From the NCBI GenBank assembly GCA_004369045.1, contig ML213518.1, positions 418,591 through 482,590 of the forward strand: a stretch of 64,000 nucleotides of DNA, in the 5' to 3' direction. Position numbers and translations under genes: made by a program. Shown here piece after piece: positions 48,574 to 61,203 of this stretch (its first letter is position 1; every line of letters begins with the position of its first letter). Source of the stretch: Heliocybe sulcata (lineage: Eukaryota > Basidiomycota > Agaricomycetes > Gloeophyllales > Gloeophyllaceae). The notes below the pieces were generated by a model. That model worked only from the letters and a program-made list of their open reading frames with translations. It had not been told where the DNA came from and searched no databases.

Positions 48574-51506
48574 ATTCGCCGCTGCGCAAACGTATCCACC
48601 GTGTCTCAATAATTAAGAATACTCCCATAGGTATCTTACTACCCACCTTGATCGCTCTCTGTACCGCTTTAACATCCAGCTTTCGACTGTGGCCCAACTT
48701 GTAGTGGCGGTTCGCGCAGCAAGGCGATCCTTCGTCGGAGTGGCGAGTGGTAGAAAGTATACAGGATTGCTATACTGTCATCATTATGAATTCATACTCA
48801 GTGGCATAAGATGCATATTTACTCACTGACCGAGGATCGTGGAATGCCGCCGACGGTGCATTCGACGTCGGGGAGGTCTCCTAGGCGCGTCCGCCGGATC
48901 TGCGTCCGGATTTCATTTCGGCTACTTAATTACGTAAGAATTTACCGGAGGCCTTTATTTTGATTTTAATGCTGCCTCCGCGAGTGTTCCGCAAGTCTGC
49001 TGGCTTTTACTTGCATTTGGGTTGGCTTTCTCCCAGAGCGACTGCCTAGTTCTATGATATGCAACCGGGCCTTTCCAAAGGAAATGCTCAGGAAAGGAAA
49101 CGGAGCTGAGGAACAATATCTCTGCTAATTATTCCGCTAACGGGAAACTTGGACTCATTCCTCGTCAGCAAAGAATGCCCAGACGAAGAATACGAAGAGA
49201 CCACGTTTCATGAACGTCGAAGGATATGCGAAGAATGACTGCGCTGGTACTGAGCGTCTCCATCCCTACTGTGCGGAGTCGTGTCAATGGTGCACGCGAC
49301 AAAGGAGGCCCAGTACGTAGGTGCATACCTCGAGAATATCCAATATTAACGGCATCTCAGGAAAGGTACTAAGTCCACCTGACTTCCGCCAATGAGTAGA
49401 CTTCACATTTCTATGCTCGGCCTAAATGCCTCAGTCTTGAGCGTTCTTGCGTGCACACTTCGTGGGACCTGTGGGCAAGGCCACATTACGGTCACAAGCA
49501 TGCACGCGCAAGGCTTAGAGAGACGTGCATTCTGCTCACGTGTGTTGATGTTACTCGGTATCGTGATGAGAAGTCAACAAGCAGATATTATGGCGTATGG
49601 GACGAGCAACCTCGAGGCGACGCGCCCAACGGTCATGTGATCTACGCGTGCCGGTTACGAGTCCTAGAACGTTCCCGCCGTGGGAAAGTAGATGCCGAGT
49701 AATCGGAGTATGTACGTCTTTGTAGTTATCAATACACTCAAATGAAACCCCGCCCCTATTGAGACTACAAGCGGAGTACGAAACGCGTTTTGTAGTGGTC
49801 TCGATCACTAATTCTTGTCGGTCTCCATGATGCTCATTCCTTTGCACCTCAAATTTTGAATATAAGCATATGAGAATAGGACCTGCATACCGGAATATTT
49901 TCAAGAATTTATCACCCCTTTAGCATCCCTCACCCTTCAAACCTGTCGAATTCACCTCTGTTACCGTGGGAATACACGTTGAATGGGACTTGTAGTCGGT
50001 GGCGCAGGTCAGTTGAGCCAGATTCTATGGCACGATGCATGAAGTATATTCAACTGGAGGGTTTTATTTACCGGAATCACTGTAGTATTATATGTATAGT
50101 ATTATATATAGTGTTACTTAATCACAACGCTACCACAGTTCTACTCAGGACTCGTAAAAGTGCCACGTGAGCGGTGGCCGGCTACCCACAAGTTAAGGTC
50201 TTACTCTTTTATTATCTAGTCACTCCTCCGTGAACCTCCAATATTCAAATACCCAGCCGCCTTCCCCTCAGTCGACTGCTTCACCTGCAAAGCGGCACTC
50301 ATCTTGCTATGTTATATGCCGGACGAGAAAATTCTACGGCTAGGACGCGGCCTTCAAGGTCTCTACGGTTTGCATCGTCGCTGACGATAGGCACAGCGCC
50401 GCCTCGCAGGTCTCTTCTAGTGTCTGGAAGTACTCTAACACATCTTAGATTTACGGACAGCCGTAGCTTCTGGCGGCTGTCGCTTGCCTCAGTGTCATCG
50501 GATATCGGAGATAGCGACAGTATGTACTGCCTCTCGTCGATAAATCTCATATTGGCACGTTTGCTAGTCTTCTGATCTCTGGTAGCATCTCCTCATGCCC
50601 CGACATTAAATCGCAATCGCGCCAACTGCTGGGCGCAGACTGCCGGCACTCCGACTCCGACCTTTCATCCAACTAGCCAACGTCGTTCAATCTCAGCCAC
50701 TTATACGCGGAGACGTGTCACATAGGGTCCTGCGGTGTGGATATCATTACAAAGCCCGCCTGCTCAAGTTTCAAGAGGCTTCCTGCCCTCCGAAAATAGT
50801 CTCCCCGAGAGAAAGTCCCGTCCATCCAGGGCAATGGGAGGCACATCGAAGACTTGTATGAATATGTTCTACCTCCAGGAATCAGGATACGATATGTGGC
50901 TAACCATGTCAGGTATGTGTCGTCGAGTACAAAGGCATGTCCGAAGAAGTGATAGTAGGCATCTGTTTTCCCTAACCGAATGATTATCAGCGCCCACAAA
51001 GGACCCCCTAGCAGGTCTCATGACACATTCTCCATGCAACGTGTATGGCTTCGAACTGGATATTGATAGCGCCTATACAACTTACTTGGTTCGTCGTGCA
51101 GAGTCGAACGCCACCCGCGACGGCTCAATATGTTGCAGCCATCTCGCCAACACCGCATCTCGTTGGCGTTCCGTCTTTCCGAACTTAGGGCGTACACGGC
51201 CATCATTCGCTCGCTTACAACTTCGAAGACGCGCCAAATGCTTCCGCTGACATAATGATGGGTTCCTCGTCGTCGTAATTTCATCTGGAGCCCGGTCGAG
51301 TCGCTCGCAAGTCCGAAAGCTAATCAACGCGCAAGACATCCACAGAAGCAGCTTATCCGGTCGTGCCTGCAATCATGGGTCTCCCATTCCCTTTGCGGTA
51401 CCCAGGCCAGCATGACGCGACAGAACTCTACCCGCGAAACATATAAGTGCCGCCAGTCTCATCACCCGTCCGTTTCGTCTTTCACCTGTTCATATTCTTT
51501 ACTGCT
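48574..51506. other. 2.9-kb intergenic region without a confident gene
   Basis: Only short frames are present. An AT-rich stretch with repeated TAGTATTATAT-like units lies at about 50080-50115. A TATAAG box at 51442-51447 precedes P450 C. Confidence 0.5.
51442..51447 (+). promoter_or_regulatory. TATA-like box of P450 C
   Basis: TATAAG, 65 bases upstream of the ATG at 51507. Confidence 0.4.
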
Positions 51507-53625
51507 ATGGCTTATACCATCGCCCTTGTCGATATTCTTCTGGCAGCCGTAGGATGTATCATATTGAAACGCTTTCTTACCCGCACGCCTGCACCGTACC
51601 CCCCAGGTCCGAAGGGATGGCCCATCATCGGCAACATCTTTGACATGCCCACAGAGCACAAGTGGCTGGCGCCCTCTGAATGGGCCGACAAATGGGGTAC
51701 GTCCCCACCCTGCTCAAAACAATATAACCTCACCAAGCCTCCCTCCAGGCGAAATCACCTACGTAAACCTCCTCGGCCAAAACTTCGTCTTTCTCAACTC
51801 TGCGAAAGCGGTGAACACGCTCTTCGAAGCGCGAAGCGCGATCTACTCCAACCGGCCGTACTTTACGATGGGCTGCGAGCTCGTCGGGTGGAACTGGACG
51901 CTCGCGCTGCACCAGTTTGGCGAGTCGCATCGCGCGGGCCGGAGGCTGTTCCGCTGGTACATGGGCACGAAGGCCGCGACGGAGAAGCTCCACCCGATTG
52001 TCGAGGAGGAGACGCACAAGACCTTGCGGCGCATCCTGGACAAGCCGGACTCGCTCTTTGACGCGATTCGCAAGTCAGTATATTCACTCTGCCCTCGATA
52101 TTTATGGAATTGATGAATTCGACAGGGATGCTGGCGGTGTCATTTTACGAGTTACGTACAGCTATGAGCCTAAAGAGGACCACGACCCCCTCGTCGAACT
52201 CGCGGAAGAATCCATGTCACATTTCGCCCAAATCACAAGCCCGAATACCTTCCTAGTCGACACCCTCCCCATATGCGCGTTCTCCCCTTTTAACGAGCCG
52301 TTCTGTACTCACAATACTCTTCGCAGTGAAGTACGTACCCTCCTGGTTCCCCGGTGCAGGCTTCAAAAAGACCGCAGCCTGGATGAACAAATGTTCTCGC
52401 GACACGGTCGAGATACCGCTAGCATGGGTCCGACAACAGATCGTAAGTGATTTGCAGCGAGGGTGGGGTATGAAATTCACTCCCGGAAAGTCTGAGGGGG
52501 TGGCGAAGCCGTCGTTCGCGTCGCGCTGTCTGGACGACGCCGGCCCCGATTTGACGCCACTGCAAGAGCGAGATATCAAATGGGCCACCGCGTCCATGTA
52601 CGCCGGTACGCATTCGTTCCACCCTCTCCACCCTTCCGGCCTCTCACTCTGCCTCACCAGCCGGCGCCGATACCGTACGCGCACCCCCTCTTCACAATTA
52701 CCCTTGAAGCTTGATTTGACAGGATACTCTCTCAGACGGTAGCAGCCTACCAGAACTATTTCCTCGCAATAACCATCTTCCCCGACGTGCAGAAAAAGGC
52801 GCAGGAAGAAATCGACCGCGTAATCGGAGCGGACAGGTTGCCTAGTCTGGCGGACAGACCGTACCTGCCGTACGTCGAGGCCCTGGTGAAGGAGGCTTTC
52901 CGCTGGCACCCTGCCGTCCCTCTCGGTAACCCCCCACTCTCCCTATTTTCGGGACCTGTACTAACTAACGTGTGCGCAGACCTCGCGCACGTGAACACGC
53001 AAGATGACATCTACGCAGGGTACTTTATCCCGAAAGGCACAATGGTGATTGCGAATATCTGGTGCGCTGCCTTGTCTCATCTGATCTCCAACGCTCCTTG
53101 CTGATTGATCTACAGGAAACTCTTGCATGACGCGGAGACGTACGAGGACCCCATGCGTTTCAACCCAGAACGGTTCCTTGGGGAGAACCCCGAACGTGAT
53201 CCTCGCGACTTCGTGTTCGGGTTCGGGAGACGGTACGTCCCCCCATTCCTGAACCGTTCACCTCATCTAAGCGCCCTCTCCCGCCAGCCGTTGCCCAGGT
53301 AAACCATCCCTCCCCACTTAGCCTGCTTCCCGCACCTCACACTAACCCCCCCATCCAGGCAACCTCCTCGCCGACGCCTCCTTCTGGACCCTCGCCGCTA
53401 CCTCCCTTGCCGCCTTCACTGTCTCCAGAGCCGTCGACCCCACTGGCGCCCCCATCGACCCCGTCGTCGACTTTTCGAGCGAGACTATCAGGTGCGCAGG
53501 TATATTCTGGTATGTGCATTGAGTTAAGCTGTTGGGATAGTATGGCGAAGCCCTTTCCGTACGCCGTCAAGCCGCGGTCGAGGGCTGCTGAAGCGCTCGT
53601 GCTGGCCAATTCGGAGAAAATGTGA
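51507..53625 (+). CDS. Cytochrome P450 monooxygenase, paralogue C
   Basis: Starts [20 protein letters not shown] (membrane anchor), then [20 protein letters not shown]. Other landmarks: [48 protein letters not shown], the I-helix AGADT followed by [42 protein letters not shown] (ExxR), [14 protein letters not shown], and the heme loop FGFGRRRCPGN. The heme Cys lies on an 11-nt exon (53288-53298) as in paralogues A and B. The C-terminus is [27 protein letters not shown] content is higher than in A and B. The I-helix threonine that normally assists oxygen activation is kept (ADT). Substrate unknown. Confidence 0.92.
53288..53298 (+). other. 11-nt micro-exon with the heme cysteine codon (P450 C)
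   Basis: CCGTTGCCCAG between a CGCCAG acceptor and a GTAAAC donor; supplies Arg-Cys-Pro of FGFGRRRCPG. Confidence 0.85.
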
Positions 53626-54091
53626 AACGACACTTGGTGGTGGTGAGTGGTGTCGTGGACATTATCGGACGTTCAGAGATCGTGCCGTACAACGTTTTAG
53701 TACTATCACGTATGGAGAGTTTGACTGGTATCGCCTCCTGCAGTCGTCGGATCCTTTCGGCTAGAACGTAGAATGTGTATGATCTGAAGAAGTTTCTCAA
53801 ATAATCAGAAACATTGACTATGCAGAGAAAGCCGTGTACTGCTCATACACCTGATGAGGAGAATGAGTATTAATCAGTCCTTTCCTGATAGCCACCTACG
53901 CATCTGGCTTCTTCCGCAACGCTCACTCACGCAGCAACGCCAGTTCACAATCAAAGCACTGACATCAAATCCAATGAGACTCACTCATAATCTCACTCAC
54001 TGCTTCCGAGTTCGGCATCGCAAGGAATGACTATTGCACTAGAACGAATGTATAATAACTATCCCAAACAAACCACAGTTCCCTCAGCCGC
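53626..54091. other. Convergent intergenic region
   Basis: Between P450 C and GH20 copy 2 3' ends. No gene seen. Confidence 0.5.
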
Positions 54092-56184
54092 TCAAGCAGA
54101 CACATCACAAGCCCCCGGCCTCAACGCGCACCACAGCGGCTGGAGCGAGATCGCCTTAACGCCACGCTGCCTCATGCGGTACGCGACGTCGTGTAAACGG
54201 GGCAGGGCCGACGAGACGTTGGTGAGCGCCGGCCCAGACCAGAAGAGCTCCGCGGACGAGGCGGCGCGCGGCCACACCGTGGGGTCGAGGTTCTCAGGGC
54301 CGGACTGTTCAGTCCAGAGCAAGTGCTGACCTGCAAGTCAGGAGATACAGGTTAGGGTCCAAGGATCGATGATCGAAGAGGCAGGATGAGGTACTTGCCT
54401 CCGAGAATGAGCTGGCTCTCCTCGGCCGTCAGGTTAGCGGTGGGGTCGAAGGTGTACGACTGGACACGATTGTCAGAAACGGTCACTGATCGATAAGGCC
54501 AAGACGCACCTTTTGCCAGGTCTTGAAAGGGTCGCACCAGCTGTTCGTAGACGGGCTGGAGCCGACCCAGCCTCCACCACCGCAGTCCTGAACGACAGGG
54601 TTGATGAATCTGACTATACACAGAGCTCTGTGAACGGCTTACGAGGTAGAAGTAGTCAGACGCAGAGTGGACGATCTTGAAGCCTTTCTTCGCGACCGCC
54701 GCGACGTTGTCCGACGAGATCCAGACCCTGCAGGACGATAAGCGTATACTGCGCCTGACAACTCGGTCGACTTACATGATGACCGTCTCGTTGGAAAGGG
54801 TGACATTGTGGTCAAGGACCATCTCTGCAACGTCGTGTTATATACCAGACGAATGACCATACAAAGCCACGCAACTGACCTTCCCACACGATAGGCGTCT
54901 TGCCAGCCTGAGCCAAAGCGCTATGCGTGGCCTGCGTGAACGAGTCCAAAGCCTGCTCCAGAGTCTTGCCCGTCTTGTTCAACGTCCCCTGCGTAACCTC
55001 ATCCTGATCATAGCAGTTGATATTCAACTCGTCCCCACCCGTGCTAAGAAGCTTGCTCGGGAACATCTTGCTAAGCGCCGTAAACACGTCCGCGGTGAAG
55101 TTGACCACAGCCGGCTCGGTGAAGCGCAGCTGGCCCGCGGGCGGCTCGTTGGCGGAGGACGCCCAGGGCGCCGACCCGGCGCAGGCGACGTACTCGGGGT
55201 GCGCCTCCGAGACGATGGCGGTGTGGCCGGGGGTGTCCATCTCGACGATGACGTCGATACCGCGCTCGGCGGCGTAGGAGACGAGGTGCGAGACGTCGTC
55301 TGGGGTGTACACCATGGAGGAGGAGTAGGCGCCTTTCTCTGCGAGGTCGGTGAACCCGGGGATTTGGAGGGGGAAGCTTTGGCTGTCCACGACGTGCCAG
55401 TGGAAGTTGTTAATCTATAGGAAATCAGCTGCGAAGTCTGAGACAGATGGGGCGATACTGACTTTGACCCAGCTCATGGCATCGAGGGTACGCTCGAGAT
55501 CCTCGACGGGGAAGCTGACGCGAAAACTGTCAGAACGGTAAGAAACTCGTTCCGATGGTACTCACTAGTTTCTCGAGGTGTCAAGCATGAGGCCTCGGTA
55601 AGGCTGTGGTATGGCATGAGTAGAGTCCAAGAGCTGCGCTCCATAAGACGTACGTAGGCAGGCTTGTCAGTGATGTCAATAGGCGCTTCAATAGTGTAGA
55701 CGTTGTCGTTGTAGTAGTAGAATAATTGACTGAAAGTAGTCAAGCCTCTGAAAAGACCGAGAGTAGAGTTGGCCTTCAGGACAGCGCCTGAACCCGTCTC
55801 AGGAATGCTGAGGGTGTAAGAGTCGTCCCTCGACTCGAGCGCATCGATTGCCTCCTCCGAGATGCTGCGTACAGTGGCGCCATCCGCGAGCGAGATGGTC
55901 AGGGAAGTCAGCTCTGCGGCGTTGGAGATCGCGTCAGCATCTACGCTGCCACGGCCGACCACAAGCCTCTCGAGCTTATCATTCCACAGCTGCGACTTGG
56001 TGCGATTCACCGCTGCGTTCAAATCGTCCGGCGCGCCCTGCACGTCGACAGTGATGTCAAACGACTGGGACAACCGAAGAGCCGTAGAACCGACAGACAA
56101 GCCAGTGGGCAGAGGCCAAAGAGCGTCTACAGACGAGAAGCTCGCCAGAACCGCCGCGCAGGCGAAGGCAAGTGTCGGAACCAT
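54092..56184 (-). CDS. Secreted GH20 beta-N-acetylhexosaminidase, copy 2
   Basis: The ATG at 56184 gives MVPTLAFACAAVLASFSSV, a signal peptide, then ALWPLPTGLSVG. Barrel motifs: YRGLMLDTSRNYFPVEDLER, INNFHWHVVDSQSFP, GIDVIVEMDTPGHTAIVSEA, and the catalytic pair in LSTGGDELNINCYDQ. It continues EMVLDHNVTLSNETVIM, VWISSDNVAAVAKKGF, DCGGGGWVGSSPS, GGQHLLWTEQSGPENL, and ends QPLWCALRPGACDVSA. Several N-glycosylation sequons are visible. Function as for copy 1: terminal HexNAc removal from chito-oligomers or glycans. The region around the catalytic pair and the C-terminus is close to copy 1, so the two derive from a proximal duplication. Confidence 0.93.
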
Positions 56185-56778
56185 GGCTGGAGAGACGGCG
56201 GAAAGACAGAGAACGATTACTCTTGCGGACTCGGGCACGTAGGAATTTAAGTATCCCGTTAGTCCATCAAATCACATATGGCCCGCATGCTTGCTCGGTC
56301 ACCAAGGCATATGATCAGCGGGCTCGCTCTCCTCTGTTTCGGAATCGTAACCGATAACATCGGTCTGGGTGCAATTGAAATCCGAGTGGTCCATGAGAAT
56401 TGCATGCTCGCATGCACTTGCAACACAAGGTATTTCTCGAGAGAACGAGTAAGAGAGAAAGGTGTTCAGTGGACCGCTGTGAAGTAAGAGCAGGTAATAG
56501 CACGACAGACCTTTGATGCAACTTTGCAATTGTGGCTGAAAGGATGTTACAGGTTGCACCTGCGCCTGGCATCATGCCGGCGAGGCCGTCGAGCCGCATC
56601 AATGATTCAAGTTTCCTGTCCCTGAGCAACAGAAGCACACCGGTCACTCAAATCTGTACCTGGAACGGAACACGCTGTTCAACTCGATCCTCCATACGCT
56701 TCCACTCTACACTAATAATATCCACACCATACAGAGATAAGGAACTCCATCGGACGCAACGGCATCTTACCACCTGCT
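56185..56778. other. Intergenic between GH20 copy 2 and the epsin gene
   Basis: Holds the GH20 promoter and epsin 3' region. No gene seen. Confidence 0.5.
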
Positions 56779-58856
56779 CTACAGCAACAAATCATCAACC
56801 CCCCCGCTCGGAGCACTTGCGTTTGTGCCCGCCTTCGACGCAGTAGAAGACCCGCCGAACGCACCGAACCCGCCCATGCCGCTCATACTGCCCTGGCTCG
56901 AGTGGCCGGCACCCCAAATGCCGCGCTCCGCCTTCTCCTTCTCCAGATCCTTTATCGACTTCTTCACCGGTTGAGCGTTTGCAGGTGTCCCCGACCGTGA
57001 TCCACTCGAGCCGAGCGACATGCTCCAGATATCATCGAAAACGCCAGAACCGGAATTTGTCGCGGAGGAGGGAGTGGCAGCACCGCTACGAGCTGTAGCG
57101 GACATGGGGGATGCGAAGGAACGAGGAGGTGGTGATGCAGGAGTCATAGGCTGGCTGGTCGGGGCCATAGGTTGACCACCAAAGAATGAGTTGTTCCGAG
57201 CGGCTGTAAGGGGAGGAGATGCCATCGACAGCGATGTCCTATTGCCTGTCTGCGTTGGTGACAAGACTGGGGCCATGTTGCCGAACATACTAGGTGGCTG
57301 AGCAGCAACTTGCGTTATCGCAGGCTTCTGAGTGGCAAGGCTACCCAGGCCAGACGCAATAGGAGCTGCTGCAGGGCTCGTCTGGACGGCTGGAGACACA
57401 GGAGCAGCGGAGAAGTCGCCAAAGTCGTCGTCATCGAAGAGGTTGCTGGAAGCCGCGGCTGGCGGGGGAGCAGCAGCAGCAGGCGCCGGCTTCAATGCAC
57501 AGTTAACATGAGCGTCCAGTACCCTTGATGACGCGCAAAAGACTCACTGCGACAGGAGCAGCACTTGAACCAGCAGTGAAATCATCATCTAGGTCCAACA
57601 AACTGACCACCTTCTCCGGTTCCTTCTCCTTGGCCGGCGGTGCTGGAGCAGGCTGCGTGTTCGTGCGACGGGGAGGTGCGCTGGTCCGCTGAGTCACGGA
57701 ATTCGAGCGGCGGGGCGCACTATCCTCGTCATCACCTGCATCATACTCTTCGAACCCGCGCCTGTCGGTTGTATCCCGGAACCCGCCGCTGGTACTACCG
57801 CCACCTGAATAGCTGCTACTATAATCTGGTACGCGGGACACGTGCGTCAACAGAGCATTCAAGCAATGAACAGTAGAACGAACCTCGATCGTATCCCCCA
57901 CCGTACGAGCTACTGCCTCCTCCTCCTAAGCTATCAGAGCCAAAGCCACCGTACCGGCTCCCACCGGACGTGAAGCTCATGGCATCGTTGCCGGTTCCGG
58001 TGTACTTGCTTCGGTTGGCCTTGGCCTTTCGTCGTTCTGTTCTGATCTTTTCGACATCAGAGAGGAGTTCAACTATCTCTTTCGCTCGGTTGCGGACTAG
58101 GGAATAATGATGGATACCTGGCTTTTGATACAGATCTTGGCGGACTCACCGTTAATGCCCTGGTCTTTGCCCTTGTCGTCAATATAGTGGAAGCTTCTTA
58201 GCATTTTGAGTGTAGAGATGTGCGATCGGGCATCGTCGACCACCCGCTCGCTGCCGTTTTTGATGAGATATTCGAGTAATTGGAGAGCCTGATAATCGTG
58301 AGCCCGAAGTCTTTCACAGCAACAAAAAATGAACGACTATACCTTGTAGATCTCGCGCCATTGACGCGCCTCCTTCTCCATGAATTTAGAGTAGATGGCG
58401 GGCATGATTTCATTGAAGTTTTGGCTGTGAGAGCGGCATGTCATGATAGCATTTCAGGGTCTACAGTGATCGTACGAACAAATTGAATGTCCTGGACGTT
58501 TGATACGTTAATATAGACTCTCCCCAATATTCATTCAGTCAACGTACCCTTGTGCGATGTCTTGCATCAACGTCGAACTCGCGCCCCTGGACAACACGTT
58601 CATTCCACCATCTCCCCTTTACCAGCCGCAGCGCTCACCATGGCTCATCATTTGTCGCCTCCCGCACCTTCGCCTCCATCTCGCTCACATTCAACACCAT
58701 ATTCTTCGCCTATGTCACCGGACATCGCGGCGCATCAGCGCGCCGCCCCTCATATCTCTTGCTTAGACCGCCCATGCGCACCTGGTTGTACATGCTCTTG
58801 ATGTCGTACACTGTCACCTGCGACAGCTGGTTGGCAAGATTCTCGAGGCGATCCAT
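56779..58856 (-). CDS. ENTH-domain clathrin adaptor, Ent3/epsinR-like
   Basis: Starts MDRLENLANQLSQVTVYDIK. The ENTH domain continues through NVSEMEAKVREATNDEPWG, TLMQDIAQG, NEIMPAIYSKFMEKEARQWR, YKALQLLEYLIKNGSERVV, and SHISTLKMLRSFHYIDDKGK. A Gly/Ser/Tyr-rich linker follows, then a clathrin-box-like LLDLDDD and an acidic phenylalanine motif DDDDFGDFS of the kind bound by gamma-adaptin/GGA ears. The tail is rich in Pro, Ala, Ser and Gln and ends GGVDDLLL. The gamma-ear motif and the absence of NPF repeats and ubiquitin-interacting motifs point to the Ent3/epsinR branch, which acts at trans-Golgi/endosome clathrin coats, rather than to endocytic Ent1/2. Confidence 0.88.
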
Positions 58857-59301
58857 GGTGGGCAACGACGGCGAACGGACAACAGACAGTGAGCGCTCTG
58901 AGTGACCTCGGCCAAGGTTACAAGGGTACAGACGAGACCCCGGGCACAACCTTGGCTCTGTGGCAACAAAAATAATCATAATTGGTGGACATTACATAAT
59001 TAATGCTCCGGCAGATGCCGACTTGCCCTCAGATATCGACACAACAGTACTTACTTTTCTCATTATCCCGCTCGCTTGGCTGCAATCACCTTTCTCCGTT
59101 GCGACATTTCTCGACAATATCCTTTACAGTGCGCCGTGCTGTGGGGCAAGAAACGTCGCGGAGGAACCAAAGAAGCGTCAACTGAACCTTACATTACTCG
59201 GTGAGCTGGTGCCACGGTCTGTTGAACTTGTACGGAACAAATCTTAAAACATTCCTTGGAAATATCTTCTTGGTGTGCTCTTGCTTACGCGCAAACAAGC
59301 T
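58857..59301. promoter_or_regulatory. Divergent promoter between the epsin and NOT2 genes
   Basis: 445 bases between head-to-head housekeeping genes. No gene inside. Confidence 0.5.
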
Positions 59302-61203
59302 ATGAACCGACCAGGTAGCGCTCTCCCAGTTTCTGGCAAAACGAGAGTCATCATGCCCTGTTAACGACCTTTGCAGGCCAACCACCTCAGCGACCCCCGA
59401 GCCTGGCGCCCACTCCGGGTCTCGGTGGCCCGTTCCGTGCACCCTACCCATCCTACGGTCTTCCCCCACGGAACGTTATGCAAGGCTACCCAAACCTCCC
59501 CAACCACCGAACCCCGCAGAGCATGGTCCCCCAACCCTCGCCGAACTTCATCCAGCAGCGCGCACAGAGCACATTCCCCTTCGGCAGCACGACACAGCAG
59601 AGCTTACCACATACTCAGCAACAGCAGACAACCGGGACGCAGCCCGCAAACGCGAGTCTGCCTCCGCACCTCGCACAGCAGAGCCAGCCCGCACCGTCGA
59701 CGCTCGGCACGGCACCGTCGGTCTCGTCCGCGAGCGAGGTCGGCCTGGATCCGAACGACTTTCCGGCGCTTGGCTCGGGGTCGGCGGCGGTGGGCAACAG
59801 TACGGGCGCCGGGACGACAGGGGCGGGGGGTGCGAGCTACGCGAGCCAGGCGGGCGGTGTGGGCGTGCAAGGCTCGACGAGCACGGCCGTGGCGAGCCAA
59901 CCTCGCGACTTTACACCAGACGACTTCCCCGCGTTAAGTGGGGCCCAGGCCCAGCAGGCGTCGTCACAAGCAGCGCAAGATAGTCACCCACCCGGTCTGA
60001 ACGGTTTTGGTCAGCAGCACAGTAACGAACAGCAACACCGGCAAACGCTATTGGGCTCGCTAACTGGTTCTCAAGCGTCACAGCCAGGGCAGGGTCAGCA
60101 GCAACCGGGTCTACTAAATCTGGGTCAATCGAGAAATCTACATTCAGGGTTCCAGTCGGAAGCGGAGAAGCAACGGGTGCGTCCAATTCACTCTCCCCTT
60201 CATGTTTAACGTGTTACCATTCCACTTCACCAGAATTACGCTATGAAGCTGAACCAGACGAACCACCCCGCGTGGCCTTCTCCAAATCCAAATAATGCCC
60301 CTCAAGCCCTGCCAACACCAGCGCAGACAACTGCAGTACCCCCAGGCCCGCCCTCGTTTCCCGGACAATCGCAGCAACAAAACGGCGCACAAGCACCACC
60401 GCACTTTCCGCAACCGCCGGCGACGCCGTATGTGGGCAACGGGAACGGCAATGGGGAGACAGGCAGTGTGCCGCAGACGCCGGCGCAGCAAGTGCTGATG
60501 TCGCCTGCAGACCGGTGGGGACTTTTAGGCTTGATTGCGATGATCAAGAACGCGGATTTGGACCAGAGTTTATTGAGCGTCGGGACGGATCTGGGGACGA
60601 TGGGGTTGGATATGACGACGTCTGGGTGCGTGGCCTTGTCCTGGCCTTCTTTTGGTTCATGTGCTGACTGGGAATAGCAATCTGTATTCGACGTTCATCA
60701 CGCCATGGGCAGATTCGGCGGCGGCGCATACGGTCGAGCCGGACTTTCACCTACCCACTTGCTATAACGTGCACCCACCCCCGCCGGGACCAAATAAAGC
60801 GGCTGCGTTTAGTGACGAAACGCTGTTCTTCATGTTCTACTCCTCCCCGCGCGATGCGATGCAGGAGGTCGCAGCGCAAGAACTGTGCGTCAGGTCCTCG
60901 TTCCTGAATACCTCGCCCGCTCACTCATTCTGCAGGTGGAACCGGAACTGGCGATACCACAAGGAACTACGGCTCTGGATCACGAAAGAGGCGGGCACGA
61001 TCATAGCGCAGAAGCTCGCTGGCGGCGAATCGGGGACGTACACGTACTGGGACCCGGATACTTGGGAGAAGGCGCGGAAGGACATGGCGGTCATGTACGC
61101 GGATTTGGAGGAGAAGAGCAATCCCGCGTTTGCGCCGGGGCTGACACTGCAAATGCCCCCGCGCAGCGTGAACGCGACACAGTTCCCTGCAATGTCGCTG
61201 TAA
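59302..61203 (+). CDS. NOT2: CCR4-NOT complex subunit NOT2 (CDC36-like)
   Basis: Five exons: 59302-59314 (only MNRP plus one base), 59377-60176, 60234-60625, 60678-60884, 60936-61203. The N-terminal half is a long Gln/Pro/Ser-rich disordered region with two short repeats around LDPNDFPAL and FTPDDFPAL. The C-terminal NOT2/3/5 domain is clear: ADRWGLLGLIAMIKNADLD, SLLSVGTDLGTMGLDM, NLYSTFITPWADS, HLPTCYNV, DETLFFMFYSSPRDAMQEVA, WNRNWRYHKELRLWITKE, and YTYWDPDTWEKARKDM. NOT2 pairs with NOT3/5 on the NOT1 scaffold to control deadenylation and decapping. The Vts1-like protein at the left edge of the window would recruit the same complex. Confidence 0.95.

Noticed and set aside
50718-50999. 93-codon minus-strand frame with protein-like flavour
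   Set aside because: No family motif, and a neighbouring frame looks equally plausible; no exon chain could be built.
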